Origin: Pantoea sp. AS-PWVM4
Lineage (GTDB): Bacteria > Pseudomonadota > Gammaproteobacteria > Enterobacterales > Enterobacteriaceae
Length of the DNA stretch: 64,000 bases
Assembly (NCBI RefSeq): GCF_000468095.1
Contig: NZ_ASZC01000004.1
Span: 124,001-188,000 of the forward strand
Direction of reading: 5' to 3'
Part shown: piece by piece, positions 55,905-64,000 of the stretch
Position numbering within the stretch: position 1 is the first letter of the stretch
How the letters are laid out: each line of letters starts with the position of its first letter
Position numbers and translations under genes: made by a program
The notes under the pieces: generated by a model
What the model saw: the letters and a program-made list of their open reading frames with translations, nothing else
Databases searched by the model: none
What the model was told of the DNA's origin: nothing

Positions 55905-56603
55905 TTACTGCCCATAATAGGCATTCGCGCCGTGCTTTCTGAGAAAATGTTTATCCAGCAGATCCTGCTGCATACTTTTGATCCCCGGCGTTAGCTGGCG
56001 CGAAAAAATTCCCATATAGGCAATCTCTTCCAGCACCACGGCGTTATGCACCGCGTTGTCGGCATCTTTGCCCCAGGCAAAGGGACCGTGGGCATTGACC
56101 AATACCGCCGGAATCGCCGTCGGACTGATGCCGCGGGTGCGGAAGGTTTCAATAATCACCTGTCCGGTGTTGTATTCGTAGTCATTGACGATCTCCTGCT
56201 CGGTCATCAGCCGGGTACAGGGGATGGTGCCATAGAAGTAATCGGCATGGGTGGTGCCCCAGGCGGGTAAATCCTGCCCGGCCTGTGACCAGATGGTGGC
56301 ATGACGCGAATGGGTATGCACAATGCCGCCAATGTCGGCAAATGCGCGATAGAGCGCCAAATGGGTGGCAGTATCCGATGAGGGTTTTTTGCTGCCCTCC
56401 ACGATACGCCCGCTTTCCAGCTCCAGCACCACGATATCCTCCACCGTCATGCCGTCGTACTCCACGCCGGAGGGTTTGATCGCCACCAGACCACTGGCGC
56501 GATCGATGGCGCTGACATTGCCCCAGGTAAAGGTAACCAGATGATGGCGCGGCAACGCCAGGTTGGCTTCCAGTACCTGTTGTTTCAAGGTTAATACGCT
56601 CAC
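55905..56603 (-). CDS. sgbE: L-ribulose-5-phosphate 4-epimerase
   Basis: 232 residues, GTG start overlapping the stop of the previous gene. Class II aldolase/epimerase fold with zinc ligands H96 and H98 (VHTHSRH), H172 ([10 protein letters not shown]) and D77 (KPSSDTAT). It converts L-ribulose-5-P to D-xylulose-5-P, the last step of the operon, which enters the pentose phosphate pathway. SgbE is preferred over AraD or UlaF because of the yia/sgb gene order upstream. Confidence 0.93.
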   Translation of the reverse strand: MSVLTLKQQVLEANLALPRHHLVTFTWGNVSAIDRASGLVAIKPSGVEYDGMTVEDIVVLELESGRIVEGSKKPSSDTATHLALYRAFADIGGIVHTHSRHATIWSQAGQDLPAWGTTHADYFYGTIPCTRLMTEQEIVNDYEYNTGQVIIETFRTRGISPTAIPAVLVNAHGPFAWGKDADNAVHNAVVLEEIAYMGIFSRQLTPGIKSMQQDLLDKHFLRKHGANAYYGQ

Positions 56604-57460
56604 AATAATCCCCCTTCCTGCATTTTTTGTTCAATCCAGCGCCGTGCCTGCACAATCTCCGCCACCGGCTCCTCGGCTTTTTCGGTCCACATCTCAATCA
56701 GAAACGCCCCGCGATAATTCAGCTGCTTCAGGGTGCGGAACACGCTGACAAAATCGACGCAGCCCTGACCAAAAGGCACATCGCGGAACTGTCCCGGCGA
56801 GCTGGCGGTGACCGGTTGGGTGTCTTTCAGATGGATAGCGGCAATGCGATCAATACCGAGCGTCAGTTCGGCGGCAACGTCATTGCCCCAGGCGCTGAGG
56901 TTGCCAACGTCGGGATAGACGGAGAACCACGGCGACGCCTGTTGCTGCTCCCACACCTTCCATTTGCTGATAGCGTTGATAAATTCGGTGTCCATAATCT
57001 CCACCGCCAGCATCACCTGTGCGGCAGCGGCACGCTCCACCGCGCGGGACAACCCCGCCGCAAAACGCGCCACCGTGCCTTCATCATGCGGTTCGTAGTA
57101 GACGTCATAACCCGCCAACTGGATGGTGCGGATGCCAACATCCTTCGCCAGTTGAATCGCCCGATCCATCAGGTCATCGGCGCGCTGACGTGTCTGCGCA
57201 TCATGGCTACCGAACGGAAAGCGGCGATGGCCGGACAGGCACATCGACGGAATGCTGACGCCGGTTTCAATCATCGCGTTGACCAGTGACAGGCGCTGTT
57301 CTTTACTCCAGTCCAGCCTGGACAGACGCTCATCAGTCTCATCGACGGACATCTCGACAAAATCGAAACCACAGGCTTTCGCCAGGGCCAGTCGCTCTGG
57401 CCAGGTGAGATGGGCCGGCAGTGCTTTTTCATAAATTCCCAGTGGATGCTGGCGTTTCAT
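56600..57460 (-). CDS. sgbU: L-xylulose-5-phosphate 3-epimerase
   Basis: 286 residues, TIM-barrel AP-endonuclease-like epimerase (SgbU/UlaE). Conserved [20 protein letters not shown] (about 10-29), [18 protein letters not shown] (about 33-50), [15 protein letters not shown] and C-terminal EMWTEKAEE are as in the E. coli proteins. It converts L-xylulose-5-P to L-ribulose-5-P. Its start overlaps the decarboxylase stop by four bases. Confidence 0.94.
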   Translation of the reverse strand: MKRQHPLGIYEKALPAHLTWPERLALAKACGFDFVEMSVDETDERLSRLDWSKEQRLSLVNAMIETGVSIPSMCLSGHRRFPFGSHDAQTRQRADDLMDRAIQLAKDVGIRTIQLAGYDVYYEPHDEGTVARFAAGLSRAVERAAAAQVMLAVEIMDTEFINAISKWKVWEQQQASPWFSVYPDVGNLSAWGNDVAAELTLGIDRIAAIHLKDTQPVTASSPGQFRDVPFGQGCVDFVSVFRTLKQLNYRGAFLIEMWTEKAEEPVAEIVQARRWIEQKMQEGGLL

Positions 57461-58113
57461 GCGGTTCCCCAGATGTTGGCAATGGCCTGATGAAATTGGT
57501 TAGCGGTGGCAATGCCGGTGACACTGTCACTCAATGCGCGTCCGGCAATAAACGCCTTGACGTCGATATTGCGGAACTGCGGCAGTTCTTCCGGGGTGAT
57601 ACCGCCGGTGATCGACAGGGCAAACCCCATATCGGATAGCGCCTGCATCGCCGCCAGATCCTGCTGGCTCCACTGTTGACCGCTGGCCTGCGCATCACGC
57701 CCGCGATGGTAGATGGCCTGCGTCAGACCCAGGCTGCGCCACTGGCGGGCATCTTCCAGTGTCCAGTGACCAAACAGCTCGATCTGGATATCGCCCTGAT
57801 AGCTGCGCGCCACGTCCAGTGCGGTGGCAAAGGTCGCCAGCGGCGCAGCGCAGATCACCGTCATCCAGTTGGCTCCGGCGTCAAACGCCATCCTGGCCAG
57901 GGTGGCACCGGCATCGGCGACTTTAAAATCGGCCACCAGGGTTTTCTCCGGGTGCTGCTGACGCAGGCGGCGTACCGCTTCAATCCCGGCGCTAAAACAC
58001 AAAATGGTGCCTGCCTCGATGATGTCGACCTCCTGATGGAGTTGCTGCGCGGTACTCAGCGCGGCATCGAGGTCGGTGTGGTCCAGCGCCAGCTGGAGCA
58101 AAGGAAGGCTCAT
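57457..58113 (-). CDS. sgbH: 3-keto-L-gulonate-6-phosphate decarboxylase
   Basis: 218 residues of the orotidine-5-phosphate-decarboxylase suprafamily (KGPDC: SgbH/UlaD). Active-site blocks: [12 protein letters not shown] (about 7-18), [11 protein letters not shown] (about 33-43), [20 protein letters not shown] (about 60-79, with the conserved D-x-K-x-x-D) and [12 protein letters not shown]. It yields L-xylulose-5-P with magnesium. Translationally coupled to both neighbours. Confidence 0.94.
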   Translation of the reverse strand: MSLPLLQLALDHTDLDAALSTAQQLHQEVDIIEAGTILCFSAGIEAVRRLRQQHPEKTLVADFKVADAGATLARMAFDAGANWMTVICAAPLATFATALDVARSYQGDIQIELFGHWTLEDARQWRSLGLTQAIYHRGRDAQASGQQWSQQDLAAMQALSDMGFALSITGGITPEELPQFRNIDVKAFIAGRALSDSVTGIATANQFHQAIANIWGTA

Positions 58114-59591
58114 GGGTTAACTCCTTGTGCAGCCGCCAGTGCATTGACCAGTTGCTGATAACGTTGATATTTCTGCTGATAACGGGCGTGCCGGGTGTCA
58201 TCGGGTTGCCAGGTGACGATGTCGGGATTTAGCGCCTGCTGCGCCTGTTGCAGCGAGGCATAGGCACCGGTGCCGGTGAGCGCGACCAGCGCCGCGCCCA
58301 GGCAGCCACTTTCGGCAATTTGCGGCACCTCAACCGGCAAGCCACTGGCATCGGCCAGCATCTGCATCCAGGGGGCAGAACGGGTCGGCCCGCCGCTCAG
58401 ACGCAACGCGCTGGCCTGCGGAAAACGCTGACGCATCCGGTTCAGATGGGTCAGATGCGAGAACACCACGCCTTCATAGATCGCCTGCACCAGATGCGCG
58501 CGGGTATGCCCCGCCTGCATACCAAAGAAACTGCCGTGCAGGTCGGCCCCGGCGTTGCAGCCGTAGAGGAAAGGCAGGAACAACAGCGAACTGCTGGCCG
58601 CTGGCAGACCAGCCACCCAGTCGTTCAGTTGCTGATAATCTTCGATGCCCCACTGTTGGCAGAACCACTCAAGGTTGGCGGCGGAAGTCGGGCTGGCATC
58701 ATGGATAATGAACTGATCGTTGATGGCATAACGACCATAGACAAACGGGTAATCGGCCTCAGCGATGATGCGGTCGGTAATGCCGCTGGTGACGGACCAG
58801 GTCCCCATTACCGCGTTCAGGCGGGTCGCGTCATGCAATCCGGCGCACAGGGCCGTCGACACTACATCAAACAACCCACCAACCACCGGCGTGCCTTCCC
58901 GCAGTCCACACAAAGCCGCAGCCTGCGCGGTGACATACCCGGCCACCTCGGTCGGGCCGATAATCGGTGGTAAGGCCGGGACGATTTCGCTGATCGCTAA
59001 GGTTTCAGCCAACGCCGCCGACCAGCCGCCGCTTTGCATGTCATACAAATTGGATTCGGAGATATTGGTTTCTTCACAGGCCAGCGCACCGGTCAGGCAG
59101 AAGCGCAGGTAATCATGAGCCATCAGTACGCTGCCAATTGCCGCGTAACGCTGTGGCTCATGTTGTTTGATCCAGCGCAGCAACGACACCGGATGGCCGG
59201 TCCACAACGTCTGCCGCGTTTGCGGATAGAGTTGTTGTGGCATACCGTCACGCTGCCACTGCTGCACCAGCGTCAGCGCGCGACGATCCGAGGAGAGGAT
59301 GCCATTACCCAGCGGCTGGCCCTGCTTATCCAGCAGGAATAGCCCCTTGCCCTGAGCAGAGATCCCGACACCCGCCACCTGCGCCGCCTGTTGCCCGCTT
59401 TGGTGCAGCACTTCACGGATCACCGCCGCCGCCTGTTGCCACAACTGGGTCATGTCGCGTTCCGCCCAACCCGGCTGTGGCACCAGCACCGGCAGGTTTT
59501 GTCGTGCCACCGCCAGCTCGCGCCCCTGGGCGTCATATAACCCGGCTTTGATAAAGGTGCCGCCGCAGTCCAGCCCTAACCAACTCTTCAT
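58110..59591 (-). CDS. lyxK: L-xylulose/3-keto-L-gulonate kinase
   Basis: 493 residues, FGGY family: N-terminal phosphate loop GLDCGGTFIKAGLYD (about 6-20), TSGITDRI, and the C-terminal LRLSGGPTRSAPWMQMLAD signature (about 395-413). In E. coli LyxK phosphorylates 3-keto-L-gulonate and L-xylulose. In this operon it generates the substrate of the SgbH decarboxylase. ATGA overlap with the MFS gene. Confidence 0.93.
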   Translation of the reverse strand: MKSWLGLDCGGTFIKAGLYDAQGRELAVARQNLPVLVPQPGWAERDMTQLWQQAAAVIREVLHQSGQQAAQVAGVGISAQGKGLFLLDKQGQPLGNGILSSDRRALTLVQQWQRDGMPQQLYPQTRQTLWTGHPVSLLRWIKQHEPQRYAAIGSVLMAHDYLRFCLTGALACEETNISESNLYDMQSGGWSAALAETLAISEIVPALPPIIGPTEVAGYVTAQAAALCGLREGTPVVGGLFDVVSTALCAGLHDATRLNAVMGTWSVTSGITDRIIAEADYPFVYGRYAINDQFIIHDASPTSAANLEWFCQQWGIEDYQQLNDWVAGLPAASSSLLFLPFLYGCNAGADLHGSFFGMQAGHTRAHLVQAIYEGVVFSHLTHLNRMRQRFPQASALRLSGGPTRSAPWMQMLADASGLPVEVPQIAESGCLGAALVALTGTGAYASLQQAQQALNPDIVTWQPDDTRHARYQQKYQRYQQLVNALAAAQGVNP

Positions 59592-60883
59592 GCGGCCTCC
59601 CCTTTGGCGGAGTCGCAGCGCGCCGGTAACGTCAGTGCCAGCAGCGAGGCAATCGCCAGCGAGATCGCCAGGCTGTAAACCCCGGCATCCTTGCTGTACT
59701 CCGCAATCAGGACGCCCACCATATACGGACCGCAGAACCCACCGAGATTACCCAGCGCATTGATCAGACCGCGCGCACCACCGGCGACCTCAGCGTTAAA
59801 CAGGCGTGGCGGAATGCTCCAGAACACGCCAGCCGCCGACTGGATAAACACGCCGCAACCCACCAGGGCGGCATACGACCACCAGATGTGTGCTTTCAGC
59901 AGCACCGACAGCGCCATGCACAGGGCAAACCCGGCCAGCGGCAGTGCCACGAAAATTTTGCGACGACCGCTGGCATCGGACAGCGCCGAGAACAGGAACA
60001 TGCCAAAAATCGCCCCGACATACGGCAGAATCGCCAGCATCCCTACCTTCTCGGCATTACCGTTGGTCAGCCCTTTGAGGATGGTCGGCAGCCACAGGGT
60101 GTAGCCATAAATCCCGGTCTGGTAGAAGAAGTTCACCAGGATCAGACGCCACATCACCGGCTCACGCATCACCCGGCTCAGCGAGGCTTTGCGCGTGTTC
60201 TGACCTTTAATCATCAGTTGTTCATCGTGCAGGGTCTTGATCAGATACTGCTTCTCGGCGGGTGAAATCCAGCGCGCTTCCTGCGGGCGGTTGCTGATGG
60301 TGAACAGCCACAAGGCCATAACGAACACCGACAACACCCCTTCAACAAAGAACAGCATGCGCCAGTCCCAGTTGGTGATGATCCAGCCTGACAGCGGTGC
60401 GGTAATGATCCCGGCAATCGGGACGAACATAATGACGATGGCGTTGGCGCGACCACGTTCTTTATCCGGGAACCAGTTGCCGATCATCGTCAGCACCACC
60501 GGCAACATGCCACCTTCCGCGACGCCGAGGGCAAAGCGCAGCGCCAGCAACTGATACTGGCTGGTGGCTAACCCGGTGAGGATCGAGATCACCGCCCATG
60601 CCAGTAACGACCAGCCAATAAAACGTTTGCCGTTGCCGTACACCGCCAGCTTGCCGCCCGGTACTTGCAGGAACAGATAACCAATAAAGAAAATGCCACC
60701 GGCTAACCCAGCCATCGAAGCGCTGATGCCCAGCTCTGCATCCATCCCGCCCGGCATGGCAAACGCGATATTGACGCGATCCATGTAGGAGATGATGCAG
60801 GTGATCAAAATCGGCGGGATGATGCGCAGCCAGCGCAGTGCCGGAACGCCTTCACGCGTCAGTGCGGTTGATGTCAGACTCAT
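59588..60883 (-). CDS. MFS transporter of the diketogulonate operon
   Basis: 431 residues, twelve membrane helices, anion:cation symporter group (MDRVNIAFAMPGG near helix 1, WFPDKERGRANAI loop). It occupies the operon position filled by the TRAP transporter yiaMNO in E. coli, overlapping both neighbours by four bases, so it is almost certainly the importer of 2,3-diketo-L-gulonate or a related sugar acid. Proton or sodium symport is assumed from the family. Confidence 0.9.
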   Translation of the reverse strand: MSLTSTALTREGVPALRWLRIIPPILITCIISYMDRVNIAFAMPGGMDAELGISASMAGLAGGIFFIGYLFLQVPGGKLAVYGNGKRFIGWSLLAWAVISILTGLATSQYQLLALRFALGVAEGGMLPVVLTMIGNWFPDKERGRANAIVIMFVPIAGIITAPLSGWIITNWDWRMLFFVEGVLSVFVMALWLFTISNRPQEARWISPAEKQYLIKTLHDEQLMIKGQNTRKASLSRVMREPVMWRLILVNFFYQTGIYGYTLWLPTILKGLTNGNAEKVGMLAILPYVGAIFGMFLFSALSDASGRRKIFVALPLAGFALCMALSVLLKAHIWWSYAALVGCGVFIQSAAGVFWSIPPRLFNAEVAGGARGLINALGNLGGFCGPYMVGVLIAEYSKDAGVYSLAISLAIASLLALTLPARCDSAKGEAA

Positions 60884-61356
60884 GCGACCTCCTCCAGCGC
60901 GGTTGTCGGGATCTTCACCACCACTTTGCGGATCGCACCCGGCAAATCCGGTGCGCAGTTGGGTCGGTGAATATCCTGCGGGAAGAACACCGCAAAGGTG
61001 CCTGGCACCATGCGAATCAGAGTTTCATCCGCTGCGTGCTGGTAAAAAATAATGTCGCGTTCGGGGTTGTACGGCTGGTGCACCGCCAGGCTGGCGGGTT
61101 GATTCGCCACGCCAATCACCTCCGCCCCCGACACCAGATATTGCACATCGATATGGTGGCGGTGCGCTTCAGGATAGTTTTCCTCAGCCGGTGCGGTTTG
61201 CAGATCCAGTACCTGCACCTGCCAACCGGTGGCGCTGTCAACATGGCGTCCGGCGGCCATCGTTGCCAGATCGTGACCGGCCAGATACGCAATGGCGCGG
61301 GCGATAGCGGGCGGATAGTGGCGTGCATCAGTGTTGGCGATATGTCCGGTAATCAT
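60880..61356 (-). CDS. yiaL: YiaL/YhcH/EbgC family protein (DUF386)
   Basis: 158 residues, cupin-like DUF386 fold; conserved HHIDVQYLVSGAEVIGVA (about 71-88), YNPERDIIFYQ (about 96-106) and a late FFPQDIHRPN with His for metal binding. Members are anomerases or accessory proteins of sugar catabolism. It sits between dlgD and the MFS gene, the yiaL position. Specific activity is unproven; sugar mutarotation is the family-based guess. Confidence 0.9.
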   Translation of the reverse strand: MITGHIANTDARHYPPAIARAIAYLAGHDLATMAAGRHVDSATGWQVQVLDLQTAPAEENYPEAHRHHIDVQYLVSGAEVIGVANQPASLAVHQPYNPERDIIFYQHAADETLIRMVPGTFAVFFPQDIHRPNCAPDLPGAIRKVVVKIPTTALEEVA

Positions 61357-61370
61357 GGGGTTATCCTCCG

Positions 61371-62369
61371 TTACAACGCCTGGATACGCGTCCAGACACG
61401 CTCATCCACCGGGATGCCGAGACGCAGGTTTTCCGCCCGCAGCACCGGGAAGCGCTCACCCGGCAGGCGTACCGCCTGTTGACTGTCGGCACGTTTGGCA
61501 CCGGTAATCGAGGCGCGAATGCGTTGCAGTTTGTGGTCGCGGGTGGCGCCGTCAATCAGGCGATCGACATCAATAGCGATAAATACTTGCGAGATTCCAA
61601 ATTCGTCACCGTTATCTTCGGTCACCTCGGTCACCGACGCGCCGTTGGAGAGCAGCGTGGCGAGCATATCCAGCACCACCGACAACGCGGAGCCTTTCCA
61701 GTAACCCATAGGTAAGATGCGACGGTTGTTTTCGATGGTGGCGGGATCGCGAGTGTAGTTGCCGTCGTTATCAAAACCGCCATCCACCGGCAGGGTTTTG
61801 CCCGCCAGGCGATTCACTTCCAACATGCCGTAGGAAAACATCGACATCGACATATCCACCATAGTGATAGGTTCACCCGGTACCGCAACAATCAGCGGGT
61901 TGGTGCCGATGGCACAGTTTTTCGCCCCCCACGGCGGCATCACCGCAATCGAGTTGGTCCAGCAGATGCCAACATAGCCCTTCTCTGCCGCTTGCCAGCC
62001 GTAGCTGCCGCCGCGCATCCAGTGGTTAGCATTACGCAAGGCAACCAGGCCGATACCGTGATCGGTCGCCAGTTCGATGGCGCGATCCATCATGCTGCGC
62101 GCGGTAATGTTGCCGATGGCGCGGTGCGCATCCCACTGCTCGATAGCACCCAGTGACAACACTTTATTGGCCGTGGCCTCCGGCACGATATGTCCGGCAT
62201 CCAGTTGCTGAATAAAACGGGGAAAACGGTTCACGCCGTGGGAATAGACACCATTCAGGCTGGTTTCGGCAAACATGGCGGCACACGCGGTGGCCTTCTC
62301 CTCTGGCACCTTGCGACTCAGCAAGACGCGCAGGAATTCTTCATATAATTGCTGATAGCTGATTCTCAT
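61371..62369 (-). CDS. dlgD: 2,3-diketo-L-gulonate reductase
   Basis: 332 residues (E. coli YiaK 332) of the LDH2/MDH/DlgD NADH-dependent reductase family. Conserved [16 protein letters not shown] (about 37-52), [17 protein letters not shown] (about 101-117; catalytic His), [20 protein letters not shown] and [13 protein letters not shown]. It reduces 2,3-diketo-L-gulonate to 3-keto-L-gulonate. First gene of the operon; the regulator YiaJ is not adjacent. Promoter lies in 62370-62668. Confidence 0.95.
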   Translation of the reverse strand: MRISYQQLYEEFLRVLLSRKVPEEKATACAAMFAETSLNGVYSHGVNRFPRFIQQLDAGHIVPEATANKVLSLGAIEQWDAHRAIGNITARSMMDRAIELATDHGIGLVALRNANHWMRGGSYGWQAAEKGYVGICWTNSIAVMPPWGAKNCAIGTNPLIVAVPGEPITMVDMSMSMFSYGMLEVNRLAGKTLPVDGGFDNDGNYTRDPATIENNRRILPMGYWKGSALSVVLDMLATLLSNGASVTEVTEDNGDEFGISQVFIAIDVDRLIDGATRDHKLQRIRASITGAKRADSQQAVRLPGERFPVLRAENLRLGIPVDERVWTRIQAL

Positions 62370-62412
62370 AACGGCTACTGTCTCCCCAGCGCTACGCTTT
62401 ATATTTCATATG

Positions 62413-62429
62413 TTGGAATGTCGTTCCAA
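62413..62429. promoter_or_regulatory. Operator-like inverted repeat before dlgD
   Basis: TTGGAA-TGTCG-TTCCAA, a perfect six-base inverted repeat with a five-base spacer, 44 bases upstream of the dlgD start. IclR-family regulators such as YiaJ bind sites of TGGAA/TTCCA form, so it is a plausible operator for an unlinked YiaJ. Confidence 0.55.
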
Positions 62430-62600
62430 ATAAATCGTATGGCGAAAGCAAAGAGGAGTCAAAGAAATGGATGGAAAATTTATCGTTTAAAATCAATCAA
62501 ATAAAACTTTGATCGACTTTTGTGATCGGCCGCAAATCGGCCAGATTTCAGACGTGGGGAAGCCGGGACAGACGATCCTGCCCCGACATTTTCACCCATT

Positions 62601-62642
62601 CGTAGCTGCGCGATTTATCGCGCGATAAATCGCGCAGCTACG
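62601..62642. repeat. REP, 42-base perfect palindrome
   Basis: Two complete inverted copies abut without spacer: CGTAGCTGCGCGATTTATCG and its exact complement. It sits between the SMP-30 gene end and the dlgD promoter and can form a 21-pair hairpin, a probable bidirectional stop. Confidence 0.85.
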
Positions 62643-62668
62643 GGGATGTCTGGTATTACGCGAGGGTG

Positions 62669-63496
62669 TTACAAACGCACCCGATACAACGACGTGGTGG
62701 CGGTGATATACAGCTCGTCACCCTGCGGGCCGCCCAGCGTACAGTTCGATACCCGCTCCGGTAACGCAATTTTGCCGCGCGTCCGACCGCTGCTGTCGAA
62801 GATGATCACGCCGTCGGCACAGCTACAGTAGATATCGCCGTTCGCCGCGACACAGAAGCCGTCTGGAAAACCCGGTGCCACCTCGGCAAAGAATTGCCCC
62901 GCCACCAACTCGCGACCATCCACCTTGTAGACGCGCAATTGGCGACGCCCCAGCGTGGGGAAATCCACCACCGACATATCGGCCACGTACAGCAGGCTTT
63001 CATCGGGCGAAAACGCCAGGCCGTTGGGACGTTGCAGATCGCTGGCGGCGATACTGAGCTGCCCGCTGGCCGGATCGAAGCAGTAGAGATAACAACCGAT
63101 CACCTGGCTGTGGGCGTGATACCCCTCCTCATCGTTGACGATCCCGTACGGCGGATCGGTGAACCACAGGGTGCCATCGGAACGTACCACCACATCATTC
63201 GGTGAGTTAAAGCGTTTGCCCTCGACCTTATCAATCAACAGCGTCACGCTACCGTCATGCTCGGTACGGCTGATGGCGCGGCGACCATGTTCACAACTCA
63301 CCACTCGCCCCTCAAGGTCACGCGCGTTACCGTTGGCATAGTTGGCGTTGGCGCGCCACAGGCTCAACTCTCCGTTGCGCTGCCAGCGGAACATCCGGTT
63401 GCCTTTGACATCGCTAAACACCACCGCATCCTGCTGCGGCAGCCATACCGGGCCTTCGGCCCAGATGGCGGGTGAACAGAGTTTTTCCGGCTGCAT
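62669..63496 (-). CDS. SMP-30/gluconolactonase family lactonase
   Basis: 275 residues from the ATG at 63496, which overlaps the upstream stop (TGATG); a GTG one codon earlier is possible. Six-bladed propeller with metal ligands at E of WAEGPVW (about 14), N of FNSPNDVV, and Asp/Asn of DLQRPNGLAFSPDES. It hydrolyses a sugar-acid lactone. Coupled to a sugar-binding protein gene; it may supply sugar acid to the diketogulonate operon. Confidence 0.88.
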   Translation of the reverse strand: MQPEKLCSPAIWAEGPVWLPQQDAVVFSDVKGNRMFRWQRNGELSLWRANANYANGNARDLEGRVVSCEHGRRAISRTEHDGSVTLLIDKVEGKRFNSPNDVVVRSDGTLWFTDPPYGIVNDEEGYHAHSQVIGCYLYCFDPASGQLSIAASDLQRPNGLAFSPDESLLYVADMSVVDFPTLGRRQLRVYKVDGRELVAGQFFAEVAPGFPDGFCVAANGDIYCSCADGVIIFDSSGRTRGKIALPERVSNCTLGGPQGDELYITATTSLYRVRL

Positions 63497-63999
63497 CACT
63501 GTACGCCCCAGATGGTTTTGTAGTGTCCCTGATAGTTGTTCGCCGGGTCGTAGTTGTTTTCCGGGCCGCCGTCGTTGGCGATATTGTCTTTGGTGATCAG
63601 ATGCGCCGGCGTTACATAGCCAGAGGAAGGTTGACCGGCAAAGGCGCGGTTGAACTCATCCAGCAATTGCCAGCCGTGCAGCTTGAGCGGCTCAGCTACC
63701 GTGGCGATCTGGCTGTCGCTGTTACGGATACGCTGGAAAGCCGAGATGGAACCGTCACCGGCAGAAATATTGAAAGGCGCATTGCTGCCTCCTTTACCTG
63801 CGGTTTTCAGCGACGGAGCCATAAAGTCAAAATAGAGATCGTTGATCGACAGCGCGTACTGAAAATGATCGCCGTATTTCTGCAACAGGCTGAAGGTCAT
63901 GGAAGGCATACGGTTGGCGGTATCCGCCAGCGGCGTATCGATAAATTCCACCACCTTGCAGCCGCTGCACTTCTCAATCTCCTGCTTCATGGTATTGGC
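63496..63999 (-). CDS. Sugar ABC transporter binding protein, C-terminal part (5' end outside window)
   Basis: The last 167 codons of a gene that enters from beyond 64000. It belongs to the type I periplasmic-binding (RbsB-like) family: MTFSLLQKYGDHFQYALSIND and VAEPLKLHGWQLLDEFNRAF are typical of the C-terminal lobe. The ATG at 63990 is probably internal, as the frame remains open to the window edge. The end KTIWGVQ is complete. Likely part of a sugar-importer operon with the lactonase. Confidence 0.85.
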   Translation of the reverse strand, partial: ANTMKQEIEKCSGCKVVEFIDTPLADTANRMPSMTFSLLQKYGDHFQYALSINDLYFDFMAPSLKTAGKGGSNAPFNISAGDGSISAFQRIRNSDSQIATVAEPLKLHGWQLLDEFNRAFAGQPSSGYVTPAHLITKDNIANDGGPENNYDPANNYQGHYKTIWGVQ

Positions 64000-64000
64000 C

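Noticed and set aside
58248..58973. 241-codon plus-strand frame opposite lyxK
   Set aside because: Shadow of a clear FGGY kinase.

Overview
The window is a stretch of a moderately GC-rich enterobacterial chromosome. Several products closely resemble Escherichia coli proteins (AgaR, KbaZ, KbaY, and the YiaK/YiaL/LyxK/SgbH/SgbU/SgbE set). The dispersed REP element with core GCGCGATAAATCGCGC and the mix of plant-associated catabolic genes suggest an Erwiniaceae-type genus such as Pantoea or Erwinia. That assignment is inference, because no rRNA, tRNA or taxonomic marker gene is present. The window is almost wholly accessory catabolism: uptake systems, regulators and hydrolases. No phage, plasmid, transposase, CRISPR array or RNA gene was seen. 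|| Layout. 1-5.5 kb: the 3' part of a giant Ser/Thr-kinase/ATPase/GAF/PAS/histidine-kinase sensor, convergent with a FixJ/NarL response regulator. 5.8-9.7 kb: small orphans, an alpha/beta hydrolase, a porin and an FMN reductase. 9.8-13.8 kb: a putative sigma-54-driven amino-acid ABC operon with a fused permease-ATPase, a GntR regulator and a DUF1989 protein. 14.1-15.0 kb: an AT-rich orphan. 15-25.3 kb: two divergent operons around a GTATAC-repeat operator. They encode a cupin, GntR, hydantoinase, ABC permease, binding protein and DHDPS-family enzyme on the minus strand, and a ferredoxin/FAD/BFD/DAO fusion oxidase, M20 amidohydrolase, ABC ATPase and LysR on the plus strand. Together they form an amine, imino-acid or ureide catabolic system; hydroxyproline-type chemistry is one reasonable guess. 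26.4-32.8 kb: MFS transporter, amidase, RidA, DadA-like oxidase, LysR and nitrilase. || 33.0-36.5 kb is an AT-richer island with a papain-like protease next to an alpha/beta hydrolase and, divergently, an orphan membrane protein, around a 24-bp perfect palindrome. 36.5-52.7 kb is an N-acetylgalactosamine/galactosamine (aga) system in which the usual PTS is replaced by a sugar ABC importer plus a ROK kinase, with a cytoplasmic GH123/DUF4091-type hydrolase. The lower pathway is present (AgaA, AgaS, KbaYZ), with AgaR and a second DeoR regulator. AgaR-like CTTTC-rich operators lie before three separate transcription units, which supports one regulon. A 12-core, 48-bp-period REP array interrupts this cluster. 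|| 52.9-55.8 kb: NUDIX hydrolase and a Fur-box-preceded TonB siderophore receptor. 55.9-62.4 kb: a tightly overlapping 2,3-diketo-L-gulonate operon (dlgD-yiaL-MFS-lyxK-sgbH-sgbU-sgbE) with an MFS carrier where E. coli has a TRAP transporter. 62.7-64 kb: an SMP-30 lactonase and the truncated end of a sugar-binding protein gene. REP/BIME elements sit in many intergenic gaps.
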